From: Myxococcota bacterium
GTDB taxonomy: Bacteria; Myxococcota_A; Polyangia; Fen-1088
Reading direction: 5' to 3'
Length of the DNA: 35,648 nt
Assembly (NCBI GenBank): GCA_025934105.1
Contig: JAICYS010000025.1
Span: 1-35,648 of the forward strand
The notes under the pieces were generated by a model. That model was given only the letters and a program-made list of their open reading frames with translations. It did not search any database and was not told where the DNA came from. Shown here piece after piece: positions 1 through 8,891 of this stretch. The position numbers and the translations under genes were made by a program. Position 1 is the stretch's first letter; every line of letters starts with the position of its first letter.

Positions 1-143
1 AGTGTTGATGTGCGTGCGCGACTGGCGCCGATAACCAGCAGGACCGCGCGCGCCCCGGCGGCGGTCACGGCGGCGGTCACCTGGCGCTGGGCGCCGGCGC
101 CGAACAGGATGCGGCCGGCGGTCGCCAGCTCGAACGCGTTCAC
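1..143 (-). CDS. N-terminal fragment of an iron-containing alcohol dehydrogenase / maleylacetate reductase-like protein (truncated by window edge)
   Basis: Minus-strand translation from GTG at 143: [45 protein letters not shown]..., resembling the Fe-ADH N-terminus (F-x-x-A-T-A-G-R-I-x-F-G-x-G); start overlaps the stop of the upstream gene (GTGA). Confidence 0.6.
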   Translation of the reverse strand, partial: MNAFELATAGRILFGAGAQRQVTAAVTAAGARAVLLVIGASRARTST

Positions 144-457
144 CAGCCGCCGTCCTCCGGGAACACGTTCACGAACTTGCGGCTGACGCGCGGCTCGGCC
201 ATCAGGTCGGCCACCGCGTCGCGCCAGGCGGCGTAATGCGCGGCGGCCTTGTGGGCGGCCGGCGCTTCGGACGTCCGGTACACCTCGATCAGCACGAAGC
301 GGGTGGGGTCATCGCGATCGTGCAGCAGGTCGAACCGGGCGATCCCCGGCTCGCGCACGCTGGCCCGCGCGTTGGCCAGCGTGGCGGCGCGAAACGCCTC
401 GACCGCGTCCGGCTTGACGTGGACCGACACCTCGACCACCAGCAGGCTCTCCGACAT
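140..457 (-). CDS. Antibiotic biosynthesis monooxygenase (ABM/LsrG-like) domain protein
   Basis: [82 protein letters not shown]...; typical ~100-aa ABM fold pattern. The given ORF begins further upstream (601) but the conserved start is ATG at 457. Confidence 0.8.
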   Translation of the reverse strand: MSESLLVVEVSVHVKPDAVEAFRAATLANARASVREPGIARFDLLHDRDDPTRFVLIEVYRTSEAPAAHKAAAHYAAWRDAVADLMAEPRVSRKFVNVFPEDGGW

Positions 458-584
458 GGCGGCCGAGCCTACCCGGATGCCTTCCGGTTTGCAGCGCCGG
501 CGTGAACGCCGGCCGTCGCGCCGCGCGATCAGCGGCATCTCCGGGATCCGCGAAGGCGCCTTTTTAGTAAAGTCGGTGCCGACG

Positions 585-1340
585 ATGTGGCTGGGCAACA
601 AGGTGGTCGTGGTCCTGCCGGCCTACAACGCCGCCCGGACGCTGGAGCGGACGTACCGCGAGATCCCGCTCGACATCGTCGACGAGGTCGTGCTGGTCGA
701 CGATCGCAGCGCCGACGACACGCCGGCGGTGGCCAAGGCGCTGGGCATCCGGCACGTCATCGAGCACGACGCCAATCGGGGCTACGGCGGCAATCAGAAG
801 ACCTGCTACCGGACCGCGCTTGGGCTGGGCGCCGACATCGTCGTCATGCTGCACCCCGATTACCAGTACACGCCCAAGCTGGTGCGCGCGATGGTGGCCG
901 CCCTGGTGGACGACGTCTACGACCTCGCGCTCGGCTCGCGCATCCTGGGAAACGGCGCGCTGGAGGGCGGCATGCCGGTTTACAAGTACGTCGGCAACCG
1001 CGTCCTCACCGCCTTCGAAAACCTGGTCATCGGCCAGAAGCTGTCCGAGTACCACACCGGCCTTCGCGCCTACCGGCGCCGCGTCCTCGAAGCCATCCCG
1101 TATGAACGCAACTCCGACGACTTCGTCTTCGACAACCAGGTCCTGGTGCAGGCTCACGCCCTGGGGTTCCGGATCGGTGAGCTGACCTGCCCCACGAAGT
1201 ACTTCCCCGAGGCGTCCAGCATCGATTTCCGGCGGAGCTTGCGCTACGGCGCCCTGTGTTGCGCCACAGCCGTGCAGTACCGGCTGCATCGCCTGGGCCT
1301 GGTGCGGTCTCCGTTGTTCGAGCGGAGCGGGGTCCAGTAA
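585..1340 (+). CDS. Glycosyltransferase family 2
   Basis: [40 protein letters not shown]...[15 protein letters not shown]2 nucleotide-binding motifs. Start taken at ATG 585 rather than the ORF start at 249. Confidence 0.9.
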   Translation: MWLGNKVVVVLPAYNAARTLERTYREIPLDIVDEVVLVDDRSADDTPAVAKALGIRHVIEHDANRGYGGNQKTCYRTALGLGADIVVMLHPDYQYTPKLVRAMVAALVDDVYDLALGSRILGNGALEGGMPVYKYVGNRVLTAFENLVIGQKLSEYHTGLRAYRRRVLEAIPYERNSDDFVFDNQVLVQAHALGFRIGELTCPTKYFPEASSIDFRRSLRYGALCCATAVQYRLHRLGLVRSPLFERSGVQ

Positions 1341-1352
1341 GATGACCCGCAG

Positions 1353-3362
1353 TTGGCAAGGCCGACCTACAGCACGTCGGATCTGATCGTCGCGTCGCTG
1401 GCCGCTGCCGTCGTGGCGGCCTGGGCCGCCGCCGCCGGAGGCGCCTTCTCGATCCGGGCGCTGGCCGTGTGCGAGGCGGCTTTTCTCGCGTTTTACACGG
1501 TCGGGTCGCTGCTGGCGGCCTGGGGGAGCCTGGCGGCCGGCGCGCTCTTCGATCTGCCGTTGCGGTTGCTGGCGGGGTACGCGGCCGTCAACACGGCGCT
1601 GCTGGTGCTGGCCTGGCTGTCGCCGCTGGGGATCGCCGCCAACTTCGGCGTCCTGCTGGCGGGCGCGGCGGCGCTGTTCGTGGCCGCGAAACCGCTCCGG
1701 CAGCAGCGGGGCGGCCAGGACTCGGTCGGGCTGCTGGTGGTCGGCCTCTCGCTGGCGGCGGCCACGCTCTGGTGCCAGGACTCGCTGCGCCCCACCTCCG
1801 TCGACGGGAACACCGTCACGTTCCAGCCCTGGATCGACGGCTTTTACCACGCGGTCCACCTTCGAATTTTCGGCGCGGCGCACGGAGCGTCCACCATCGA
1901 GGACTTCCGGATGGCGGGCGTGCCGGCCCGCCTCTACCACTATGGCGCGTACCTGACGCCGGCCCTCATCCGCCAGGTGGCCGGCCTGCATTCGTACGCC
2001 GCCTTCGCCGGCGTCCTGGTGCCGCTCGGGGTCTTCTTCACGGGGCTGGGCGCCTACGCGCTGATCGGCTCGTTCTGGGGACCGTGGCCGGGGCTGGCGG
2101 CGGCCGCGGCGCTGCTGCTGCTGCCGGACGGCGCGCAGCAGGGGCTCCACAACCGGTTCATGTCCTATCACTGGCTGACCCAGATCTCGCCCAGCGCCAG
2201 CTATGGCCTGGCGTTGCTGGCGGCGGCCTGGCTGTTCGTTCTGCTGGGGTGCACCCGGGGCAGCCGGTGGCAGCTGGTGGCGGGGTGGGTGATGGCCGGC
2301 ATCCTGGCCGTCTACAAGCTGCACTTTTTCATCGCGAGCGCGCTGTTGCTGGTGCTGGTGCCGGCGCTGTTCTTCCGCGGCGCCGTCGGGTGGCGCCGGC
2401 GGGCCCTGTGGACGGCGGCGGCCGCCGCGCTCTACGCCGCGATGATCGCCGTCGTCCAGCGGGTGCCGGGCGTGCCCACCATCCGCTTCGACGGCTCCGG
2501 CGTCCGCGAGATCTTCACGCTGGTCAAAGGCTTCGCGCCGCGCGGCCCGCTGCGCGGCTTCCTCGACGCACATCTCGGCGCCGGAGCGTCGCTGGCTTCC
2601 AACCTGACCGTGGGCGTCCCGTACGTCCTGCTCTCCAGCCTGGGGGTGTTCGCGCCGCTGCTGCTGGTGCTGGCGGTACGCCTGCGCCGGCGCGCGCCGG
2701 CCGCGCTGGTGTTGCTCCCGCTGCTGCTGGTCGCCAATTTCCTGGCCATGTTCCTGGGCCTGGCGCTGGACATGCGCAGCAGCACGCCGGACGAGCTCTC
2801 GCACCGCCCGGTCATGATCGTCACGTTCGCGGTCGTGGCCTGGGTCGGCGGCGCGTCCGCGCTGGCCTGCCTCGAGTCCCCGCGGCTGGGCCGCTTCGCG
2901 CGGCCGGCCGTCGGGGGCCTGGCCCTGCTGCTGCTGGCGGTCCCGGCCTTCCTCGGCGCCGGGGTTCAGCGGCTGCCGGCCATGCGCATGTTCTCTCCGG
3001 TTCGCGCCCCCCTGGGCCTGGTCCGCGCCGCCGAGTACATGCGCGATCACGGCGGCAGCCGAGACGTCTTTCAGGACTCCCAGTTCGATCGGACGTCGGC
3101 GGTGGCGGCCCTGGCCGACCGAAGGACTTACGCCGCGCGCCCCTTGACCATCATGCCGTACAACGGCGACCTGTTGCAGGGGCGGATCGCCTTCATCGAG
3201 CGCTTCATGGACCTGCAGGACGCCGCCACGATCGGCGCCGTCGCGCAGCAGATCGGCCTGCGCTGGTTCCTGCTGGACCCGGGCGACCAGGTCCATTGGC
3301 CGGCGCAGATTGTCGACCGGCCCGTCTTCCAGCTGGACGGATACCGGCTGTACCAGTTTTGA
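1353..3362 (+). CDS. Large polytopic membrane protein, GT-C-like (unknown specificity)
   Basis: 669-aa ORF with many hydrophobic segments, located between glycosyltransferases on the same strand; TTG start. Confidence 0.65.
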   Translation: MARPTYSTSDLIVASLAAAVVAAWAAAAGGAFSIRALAVCEAAFLAFYTVGSLLAAWGSLAAGALFDLPLRLLAGYAAVNTALLVLAWLSPLGIAANFGVLLAGAAALFVAAKPLRQQRGGQDSVGLLVVGLSLAAATLWCQDSLRPTSVDGNTVTFQPWIDGFYHAVHLRIFGAAHGASTIEDFRMAGVPARLYHYGAYLTPALIRQVAGLHSYAAFAGVLVPLGVFFTGLGAYALIGSFWGPWPGLAAAAALLLLPDGAQQGLHNRFMSYHWLTQISPSASYGLALLAAAWLFVLLGCTRGSRWQLVAGWVMAGILAVYKLHFFIASALLLVLVPALFFRGAVGWRRRALWTAAAAALYAAMIAVVQRVPGVPTIRFDGSGVREIFTLVKGFAPRGPLRGFLDAHLGAGASLASNLTVGVPYVLLSSLGVFAPLLLVLAVRLRRRAPAALVLLPLLLVANFLAMFLGLALDMRSSTPDELSHRPVMIVTFAVVAWVGGASALACLESPRLGRFARPAVGGLALLLLAVPAFLGAGVQRLPAMRMFSPVRAPLGLVRAAEYMRDHGGSRDVFQDSQFDRTSAVAALADRRTYAARPLTIMPYNGDLLQGRIAFIERFMDLQDAATIGAVAQQIGLRWFLLDPGDQVHWPAQIVDRPVFQLDGYRLYQF

Positions 3363-3379
3363 GGCGCGGGAACGTTCCC

Positions 3380-5092
3380 ATGGACCAGCCGATTTCGAGA
3401 CCGCAGAGGGCCGCCCTGGTTCTGGTGGGGCTGGCGCTGGCCGGCTTGCTGGGCGCCGGCCTGGCGGACGCCGGCACCGCCCGGACGCTGTTCGTTCGCA
3501 CGACCTACTTCTTCCTGCTGGCGTCGGTGCTGTGCTGGGCGGGGACCTATCTCCACGCCGCTCGCGGCTTGCGCCGGCAAACCGTCGTCGAGTGGGTGAA
3601 GGAGAACTGGCCCGGGCTGGTCATCGCGGCCCTCGTGACCGCCGTCGCCTGGCTGGCGATTCACCCGGGGCTATGGGTCCTCTCCGACGAAGCCAACCTG
3701 GTCGGCACGTCGAAGAATCTCTACGCGTCCCGGGCGGCGACCTTCACCGTGTCGGGCAAGAACTACTTCGACAGTTACTGGGACGTCGACGTCGCGATCG
3801 ATCGCCGGCCGGCGCTGTTCCCGTTCCTGGTCAGCCTGGTGCACGTCGTCTGCGGGTACACGTACCAGAACGCGTTCCGGTTCAACCTGCTGCTGCTGCC
3901 GGCCTTCGTGCTGCTGTCCTACCGGCTGGCCAAATCGCTGGGCGGCGAGACGTTCGGCGTGGTGGCGGCGCTGCTGGTGGCCGCCCATCCCATCACGCTC
4001 ATCACGGTCCGTTCGGGCGGGTTCGACTTCCTGGCCCTGCTGTTCTCGCTGCTGGTCATCAAGAGCCTGCTCGACCACGTTCGCGATCCCCGCCCGGCGA
4101 CGTTGGCCATCCTCTGGATGAACCTTTGCCTCTTCGCGGAGGTCCGCTACGAGAGCGCGCTGTTCCTGCTGCCGGTGGTGGCGCTGCTGCTGGCCTTCCG
4201 GCTGATCCGCTGGCCGCTGCTCCGCCCGTACGCCTTCGTCTACGCGCTGACGCCCGCCTATCTGGCGCCGCGGGCCTGGCAGGCGGTGTTCCGCGGCAGC
4301 GTGCCGGCGCAGGACCCGGGAGTGGCCCCCTTCAGCCTGGGCTACGTCGCCGGCAACCTGCGCGAGTACTTCAGGCCCGTCTTGTCGCCCTTCGAAGGCT
4401 ACCCGGCCCACGCCGGCATCGTCATCGCGCTGGGTCTGGTGGGCTGCCTGCTCTGGGCCTGGCCGCGGCGGCGGCAATGGCGCGCGCCCAACTGGAAGGA
4501 CGCGCGGGTGCGATTCGCGGCCTTCGTCGTCGCCTGGATGCTGCTGCAGGCCGCCGTGCTCTACAGCTACGCCTGGGGACGCGCCCAGGCGCCCTCCGCG
4601 GCGCGTCTGTTCATCGCCGTCGACACCTTCTTCTCGTTCTTCGCGGCGTGGGCCCTGGCCGTCGCGCTGCGACGATGGCGAGCGCTGGCGGCGGTGCTGG
4701 TGGCGGCCGGCATCCTGGCGATCCAGGTGCCGATCGCGTCCCAGCATCGGTTCTTGAACCGGCTGACGCAGACCCGCGAAACCGCCACCGCCTGGCGCTT
4801 CTTCGCCAGCCTGCACGAAAACCGGATCCTGATCGTCACCGACCGTCCGGACCTGTTCACCATCATGGACTACGGCGCCATGAGCTTCGAGGCGGCCCGG
4901 CGAGACCCGTTCATCTTCCAGGCCTTCGCCCGGCACCTTTTTTACGACATCTACGTCGTGCAGCAGATCCAGCTGTCGGCCGACAGACCGTTCCCCGGGT
5001 ACGAGATCTGGCCGCAGCGCCGGCTGGAGCCGGTGCTCGAGTATCAGAACGATGCCGACGTCGCGATCCGGATCTCGCGGCTGGCGCGGTAG
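3380..5092 (+). CDS. Glycosyltransferase family 39 (PMT/ArnT-like) membrane protein
   Basis: Polytopic; first periplasmic loop LSDEANLVGTSKNLYASRAATFTVSGKNYFDSYWDVDVAIDRRPALFPFLVSLVHVVCGYTYQNAFRFN is typical of GT39-like enzymes; ATG at 3380 inside the 1469..5092 ORF. Confidence 0.75.
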   Translation: MDQPISRPQRAALVLVGLALAGLLGAGLADAGTARTLFVRTTYFFLLASVLCWAGTYLHAARGLRRQTVVEWVKENWPGLVIAALVTAVAWLAIHPGLWVLSDEANLVGTSKNLYASRAATFTVSGKNYFDSYWDVDVAIDRRPALFPFLVSLVHVVCGYTYQNAFRFNLLLLPAFVLLSYRLAKSLGGETFGVVAALLVAAHPITLITVRSGGFDFLALLFSLLVIKSLLDHVRDPRPATLAILWMNLCLFAEVRYESALFLLPVVALLLAFRLIRWPLLRPYAFVYALTPAYLAPRAWQAVFRGSVPAQDPGVAPFSLGYVAGNLREYFRPVLSPFEGYPAHAGIVIALGLVGCLLWAWPRRRQWRAPNWKDARVRFAAFVVAWMLLQAAVLYSYAWGRAQAPSAARLFIAVDTFFSFFAAWALAVALRRWRALAAVLVAAGILAIQVPIASQHRFLNRLTQTRETATAWRFFASLHENRILIVTDRPDLFTIMDYGAMSFEAARRDPFIFQAFARHLFYDIYVVQQIQLSADRPFPGYEIWPQRRLEPVLEYQNDADVAIRISRLAR

Positions 5093-5102
5093 CGCCGGAC
5101 GG

Positions 5103-6989
5103 CTACTTGCCGTACCCGGCGCTCACGATGTTCGCCTGGATGGCCGAGTCGGTCGCGTCGGACGGATACCCGGCCACGATGGCTCCTTCGTAGAAGGTGC
5201 CCTGGCTCAGCGTGTTGTTGCTGTAGCAGCAGTCGCCGCCGCTGCCGAGAACGATCGATCCCTGCTTCTTCGCCGGGTTGTATCCGGGCGGAACCGAGCC
5301 GCTGTAGAACGTGCTCAGCGCGCCGGTGGTCGCGTCGGCCCCCTTGAGCGCGAACGTCCCCGTTCCGTTGTTCTTCTCCATCGCGGTGACGTACGTGTAC
5401 GCCAGGGTGGGATCGCTGGAGCTCTGACCGCCGCCCCCCTTCGCGTAGAGGCCCCCTTCCAGGTCGGCCATGACCCAGGGGCCCGAGCCGGCGCCGGTGC
5501 CCCAGATCGTGCAGCTGCTGAAGTTGAGCGCGTCCATCGACGGCCCCGCGACGTACATGCGGCTGGTCTCTCCATTGCCGTAGTCGAAGCAGCACCCGCT
5601 GCCGTAGTGCTTGCCGCTGGTGACCATGTAGATGCCTTGCGGCGAGCTGCCCAGCGGCATGCCGGACTTGGAGCCGTCCCGCCAGTACGCCTGGCTGGTC
5701 TTCATGTAGAGCGAATAGACCTTGTGACCGCCCACCGTGAACGATTCCTGGGTGGCGTTCGACGCCGTCTGGCCCTGGTGCCCGCCGACGGTGCTGTCCG
5801 GCGTCTCGGCTTCGACGAAATTGCCGTGGCCCGACTGATCGTAAACGATCGTGATCGTGCAGCTCGATCCCGAGCAGAACGCGTCCTGCGTGGCGGTGTC
5901 GGCCAGGCCACCCGGGCTGACGACGCCGATGTCCTTGGTCATGCCGTCCGCGCGCTTGACTTGATAGAGGTTGCCGCTGTACGAGCCGAGGAGCGCGCGC
6001 ACCGTGCTGTGCGCGGCGACGCAGGGCGTGCTGGCGGCCGCGTAGATGTCGCAGGGGGCCATGCCGCCGCCCGACGAGCCGGCGCTGCCCCCCGACCCTG
6101 CGTTGGCACCGCCACCGCCACCTTTACCTCCGGAACCCGTGCTGCCGCCGGACGCAGAACCGCCGGCCGCGCCGCCTCGGCCGCCGGTGCCGGTGGCGCC
6201 GCCCGACGCATGGCCGCCGGTGCCGATCGCGCCGCCCGAACCCGTGCTGCCGCCCGAGCCCGAGCTGCTGCTCTTCTGCAGCACGATGGAGCCGGTGACC
6301 GGTTGAATCTTGCCGGTCGGGGCCACCGTCAGCGTGGCGTTGCCCGACGCGCAGTACGAGTAGTCCACGTTTCCGTCCGTGTTCAGCCCGTTGCCGGCCG
6401 TCGTGTAGGCGCCGCTGGCCGCCGCCCACGGTGAAACCACGCCCAGGCCGCCGTTCTGGTTGACGGTCGCCACGCAGCCGCACTGCCCGCTGCTGCCGGT
6501 CGAGCAGGTCACCGACGTCCAGCCGAGGGCCTGCACGGTGCCCGCCACATTCGCGCAGGGGACGTTCACCGACGACACCGACAGGCACTTGGGCGCCAGC
6601 GGGAAGCTGATCGACCCAGTCGTGACGGTGTTGTCGGCGTACGTGCCGTCGGAGTTGGCCGTCCACGTGCCGGTGACGTGCAGCGACCCGGTCACCGGCA
6701 CCGTCGAGCAGCCCAGGCTGGCCAGGGTGACGTCCATGTCGCCCGACACGGAGAGGCAGGACGACGAGACCGTCCAGCTCCCCACCACCGAGCCACCGCA
6801 CGGTGTCAGGCCGGTGCAACTCGGCGCGCCGCCCCCCGCGCCGGTGGTCCCACCGGTGAGGGTGGATCCTCCCGAGCCGGGCGTTCCGCCGGTGCCGCTC
6901 GGCAGGCCGTTCGAGCTGCTGCATCCGCCGTTTGCCATCGCCGCGGCGAGGGCCATCGAGCCGACAAGTCCAATAAGTGTGGGTCGCAT
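5103..6989 (-). CDS. Secreted/lipoprotein-like GH54 alpha-L-arabinofuranosidase (AbfB catalytic domain), copy 1, with Cys-rich N-terminal module and Gly-rich linker
   Basis: PCDIYAAASTPCVAAHSTVRALLGSYSGNLYQVKR...DAFCSGSSCTITIVYDQSGHGN...GSGCCFDYGNGETS...GPWVMADLEGGLYAKG...GSIVLGSGGDCCYSNN...GTFYEGAIVAGYPSD matches the GH54 AbfB catalytic domain. Confidence 0.92.
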   Translation of the reverse strand: MRPTLIGLVGSMALAAAMANGGCSSSNGLPSGTGGTPGSGGSTLTGGTTGAGGGAPSCTGLTPCGGSVVGSWTVSSSCLSVSGDMDVTLASLGCSTVPVTGSLHVTGTWTANSDGTYADNTVTTGSISFPLAPKCLSVSSVNVPCANVAGTVQALGWTSVTCSTGSSGQCGCVATVNQNGGLGVVSPWAAASGAYTTAGNGLNTDGNVDYSYCASGNATLTVAPTGKIQPVTGSIVLQKSSSSGSGGSTGSGGAIGTGGHASGGATGTGGRGGAAGGSASGGSTGSGGKGGGGGANAGSGGSAGSSGGGMAPCDIYAAASTPCVAAHSTVRALLGSYSGNLYQVKRADGMTKDIGVVSPGGLADTATQDAFCSGSSCTITIVYDQSGHGNFVEAETPDSTVGGHQGQTASNATQESFTVGGHKVYSLYMKTSQAYWRDGSKSGMPLGSSPQGIYMVTSGKHYGSGCCFDYGNGETSRMYVAGPSMDALNFSSCTIWGTGAGSGPWVMADLEGGLYAKGGGGQSSSDPTLAYTYVTAMEKNNGTGTFALKGADATTGALSTFYSGSVPPGYNPAKKQGSIVLGSGGDCCYSNNTLSQGTFYEGAIVAGYPSDATDSAIQANIVSAGYGK

Positions 6990-7144
6990 GGGGTTCTTCG
7001 AACTTAACTGTCGGTTCGCCGCCAGGTTTGTTGCCCGTTTTTTGAGTTTTTGTGGTGCGCGGGATCGAAAGCCGCGCGCGCGCGCCTGGGTCCGCTCGGC
7101 GCGGGATGATAGGATTCCGCGCTTCGCAGCGAGGACAGCAGCAC

Positions 7145-7993
7145 GTGACCGCCAGCCCAGCCGAGCGCGTTCAGCTTCAAGAGCGGGTGTTTTCGCTGAA
7201 GAAGCGCTTCTTGGCCATGTACAAGCGCGCGCAGGCCGGACACATCGGCAGCTCGCTGTCGTGCGCGGAGATCCTGGTGTTGCTGAAGGACGCCTGGATG
7301 CGCGGCGAAGACAGCTTCGTCCTGTCGAAGGGGCACGCGGTGGCCGCGCTCTACGCGCTGCTGGCCGACGGAGAGGCCCTGGACCCGCGCGAGCTGGAGA
7401 CGTTCTACGGCGAGGGGACGCGCTTGCCGGCGCGTCCGCCGGTCAACACGCTCGACGAGATTCCGTTCGCGACCGGCAGCCTCGGCCACGGGCTGTCGCT
7501 GTCGGCCGGCATGGCGGTGGGCGCGCTCCTGAAACGGCGCGACGCCCGGTTTTTCTGCCTCACCTCGGACGGCGAGCTCGACGAGGGAAGCACCTGGGAG
7601 GCGGCGCTCTTCATCGCGCACCGCAAGCTGACCAACGTGGTGTGGCTCATCGATCGCAACCGCCTCCAGGGCATCGGCGGAACCGAAGAGGTGCTGGCCC
7701 TCGAGCCGCTGGACGCCAAGCTGGAGGCCTTCGGGTTCCACGTGGTGACCGCGGAGGGCCACGACTTCGCGTCGCTGCTGGCGGCGCGCGACGCCTGCAC
7801 GCGCGCGCTGGAGACCGGCGCCAGGCCCGTCGCCGTCATCGCCAACACCGTCAAGGGTCACGGCGTCCGGCACATGCAGGACACGGTGGCGTCGCACTAC
7901 CTGCCGATGGACGACGCCCAGTACCAGCAGGCCTTGAAGGACCTGTCGATCGCGCACGCCGCGGCCGTGTCGGGGTCGCGCGATGCGGGATGA
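7145..7993 (+). CDS. Transketolase, N-terminal (TPP-binding) subunit
   Basis: KRAQAGHIGSSLSCAEILVLL...FVLSKGHAVAALYALLADG...PFATGSLGHGLSLSAGMAVG...CLTSDGELDEGSTWEAALFIAHRKLTNVVWLIDRNRLQGIG; split-transketolase A subunit. GTG start at 7145 preferred over 7052. Confidence 0.92.
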   Translation: MTASPAERVQLQERVFSLKKRFLAMYKRAQAGHIGSSLSCAEILVLLKDAWMRGEDSFVLSKGHAVAALYALLADGEALDPRELETFYGEGTRLPARPPVNTLDEIPFATGSLGHGLSLSAGMAVGALLKRRDARFFCLTSDGELDEGSTWEAALFIAHRKLTNVVWLIDRNRLQGIGGTEEVLALEPLDAKLEAFGFHVVTAEGHDFASLLAARDACTRALETGARPVAVIANTVKGHGVRHMQDTVASHYLPMDDAQYQQALKDLSIAHAAAVSGSRDAG

Positions 7994-8891
7994 GTTCGTG
8001 CGCGCGATGGTCGCGCTCTGCGGCGCGCGCAGCGATCTGGTGTTCATCACCGCGGACGTCGGCTACATGGCGGTGGAAGCCGTCGCCGACGTACTGGGCG
8101 AGCGCTTCGTCAACGTCGGCATCGCCGAGCAGAACATGGTGTCGGTGGCCGCCGGCCTGGCGCGCCAGGGGCAGCTGCCCTGGGTGTACGGCATCGCGCC
8201 CTTCGTGGCGTTTCGTCCGTACGAGCAGATTCGAACCGACGTGTGCCTGCACGAGCTTCCGGTCAAGCTGGTCGGCAACGGAGGCGGATACGGCTACGGC
8301 ATCATGGGCGCGACCCACCACGCGCTGGAGGACGTCGGCGCCATGCGCGCCCTGCCCCACATGCGCGTCTACGTCCCGCTGACGGCCGCCGACGTGGCAC
8401 AGGCGGTGACGCTGATGGCGGACGATCCGCGGCCGAATTACCTGCGCCTGAACGCGGCCGCCCAGATTCCGGGCGGCGCGGCCCCGTTCGCGCCGTGGCG
8501 AAAGCTCACCTCGGGCCGCCGGTGCGTCGTGATCGGCCTCGGCCCCGTCCTCGGAAATCTCTTCGAGCTGGCCGATCCGGCGCTGCTCGACGAGCTGGAG
8601 ATCTGGAACGTGGGCCTGCTGCCGCTCGACGAGATGCCGGCCGACCTCCTGACCAGCATCCAAGAAAAGCGGCGGGTGGTGGCCGTCGAGGAGCACTACC
8701 GGGCCGGGGGACTGGCGGAGGCTTTGAGCCTCCAGCTGCTCGAGCGGGGCGCCGGCCCGCTGTCGTTCACCAGCCTGCACGCGACGGGATACCCCAGCGG
8801 GCGCTACGGCAGCCAGCGCTGGCATCAGCAAGAGAGCGCGCTCGCCGGTCCCCGGTTGCGCGCGCGCCTGGAGCGGGCCGTTCTTGGCTGA
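7983..8891 (+). CDS. Transketolase, C-terminal (pyrimidine-binding + C) subunit
   Basis: MRDEFVRAMVALCGARSDLVFITADVGYMAVEAVADVLGERFVNVGIAEQNMVSVAAGLARQGQLPWVYGIAPFVAFRPYEQIRTDVC; overlaps the preceding gene by 11 nt. Confidence 0.92.
   Translation: MRDEFVRAMVALCGARSDLVFITADVGYMAVEAVADVLGERFVNVGIAEQNMVSVAAGLARQGQLPWVYGIAPFVAFRPYEQIRTDVCLHELPVKLVGNGGGYGYGIMGATHHALEDVGAMRALPHMRVYVPLTAADVAQAVTLMADDPRPNYLRLNAAAQIPGGAAPFAPWRKLTSGRRCVVIGLGPVLGNLFELADPALLDELEIWNVGLLPLDEMPADLLTSIQEKRRVVAVEEHYRAGGLAEALSLQLLERGAGPLSFTSLHATGYPSGRYGSQRWHQQESALAGPRLRARLERAVLG

Noticed and set aside
564-3296. 910-aa minus-strand ORF opposite the glycosyltransferase and GT-C genes
   Set aside because: Arg/Gln/Gly/Ala-rich low-complexity translation with no family features; typical high-GC antisense artefact opposite clear coding genes
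1469-3379. N-terminal part of the 1207-aa ORF at 1469..5092
   Set aside because: Out-of-frame overlap with the 1353-3362 membrane protein; the real gene starts at ATG 3380
6046-6306. Pro-rich ORF (MPPPDEPALPPDPALAPPPPPLPP...)
   Set aside because: Exact antisense of the Gly-rich linker of GH54 copy 1
7071-7086. Alternating CG tract (cgcgcgcgcgcgc) in the divergent intergenic region
   Set aside because: Short and unremarkable in a genome of this GC content; no further support for function
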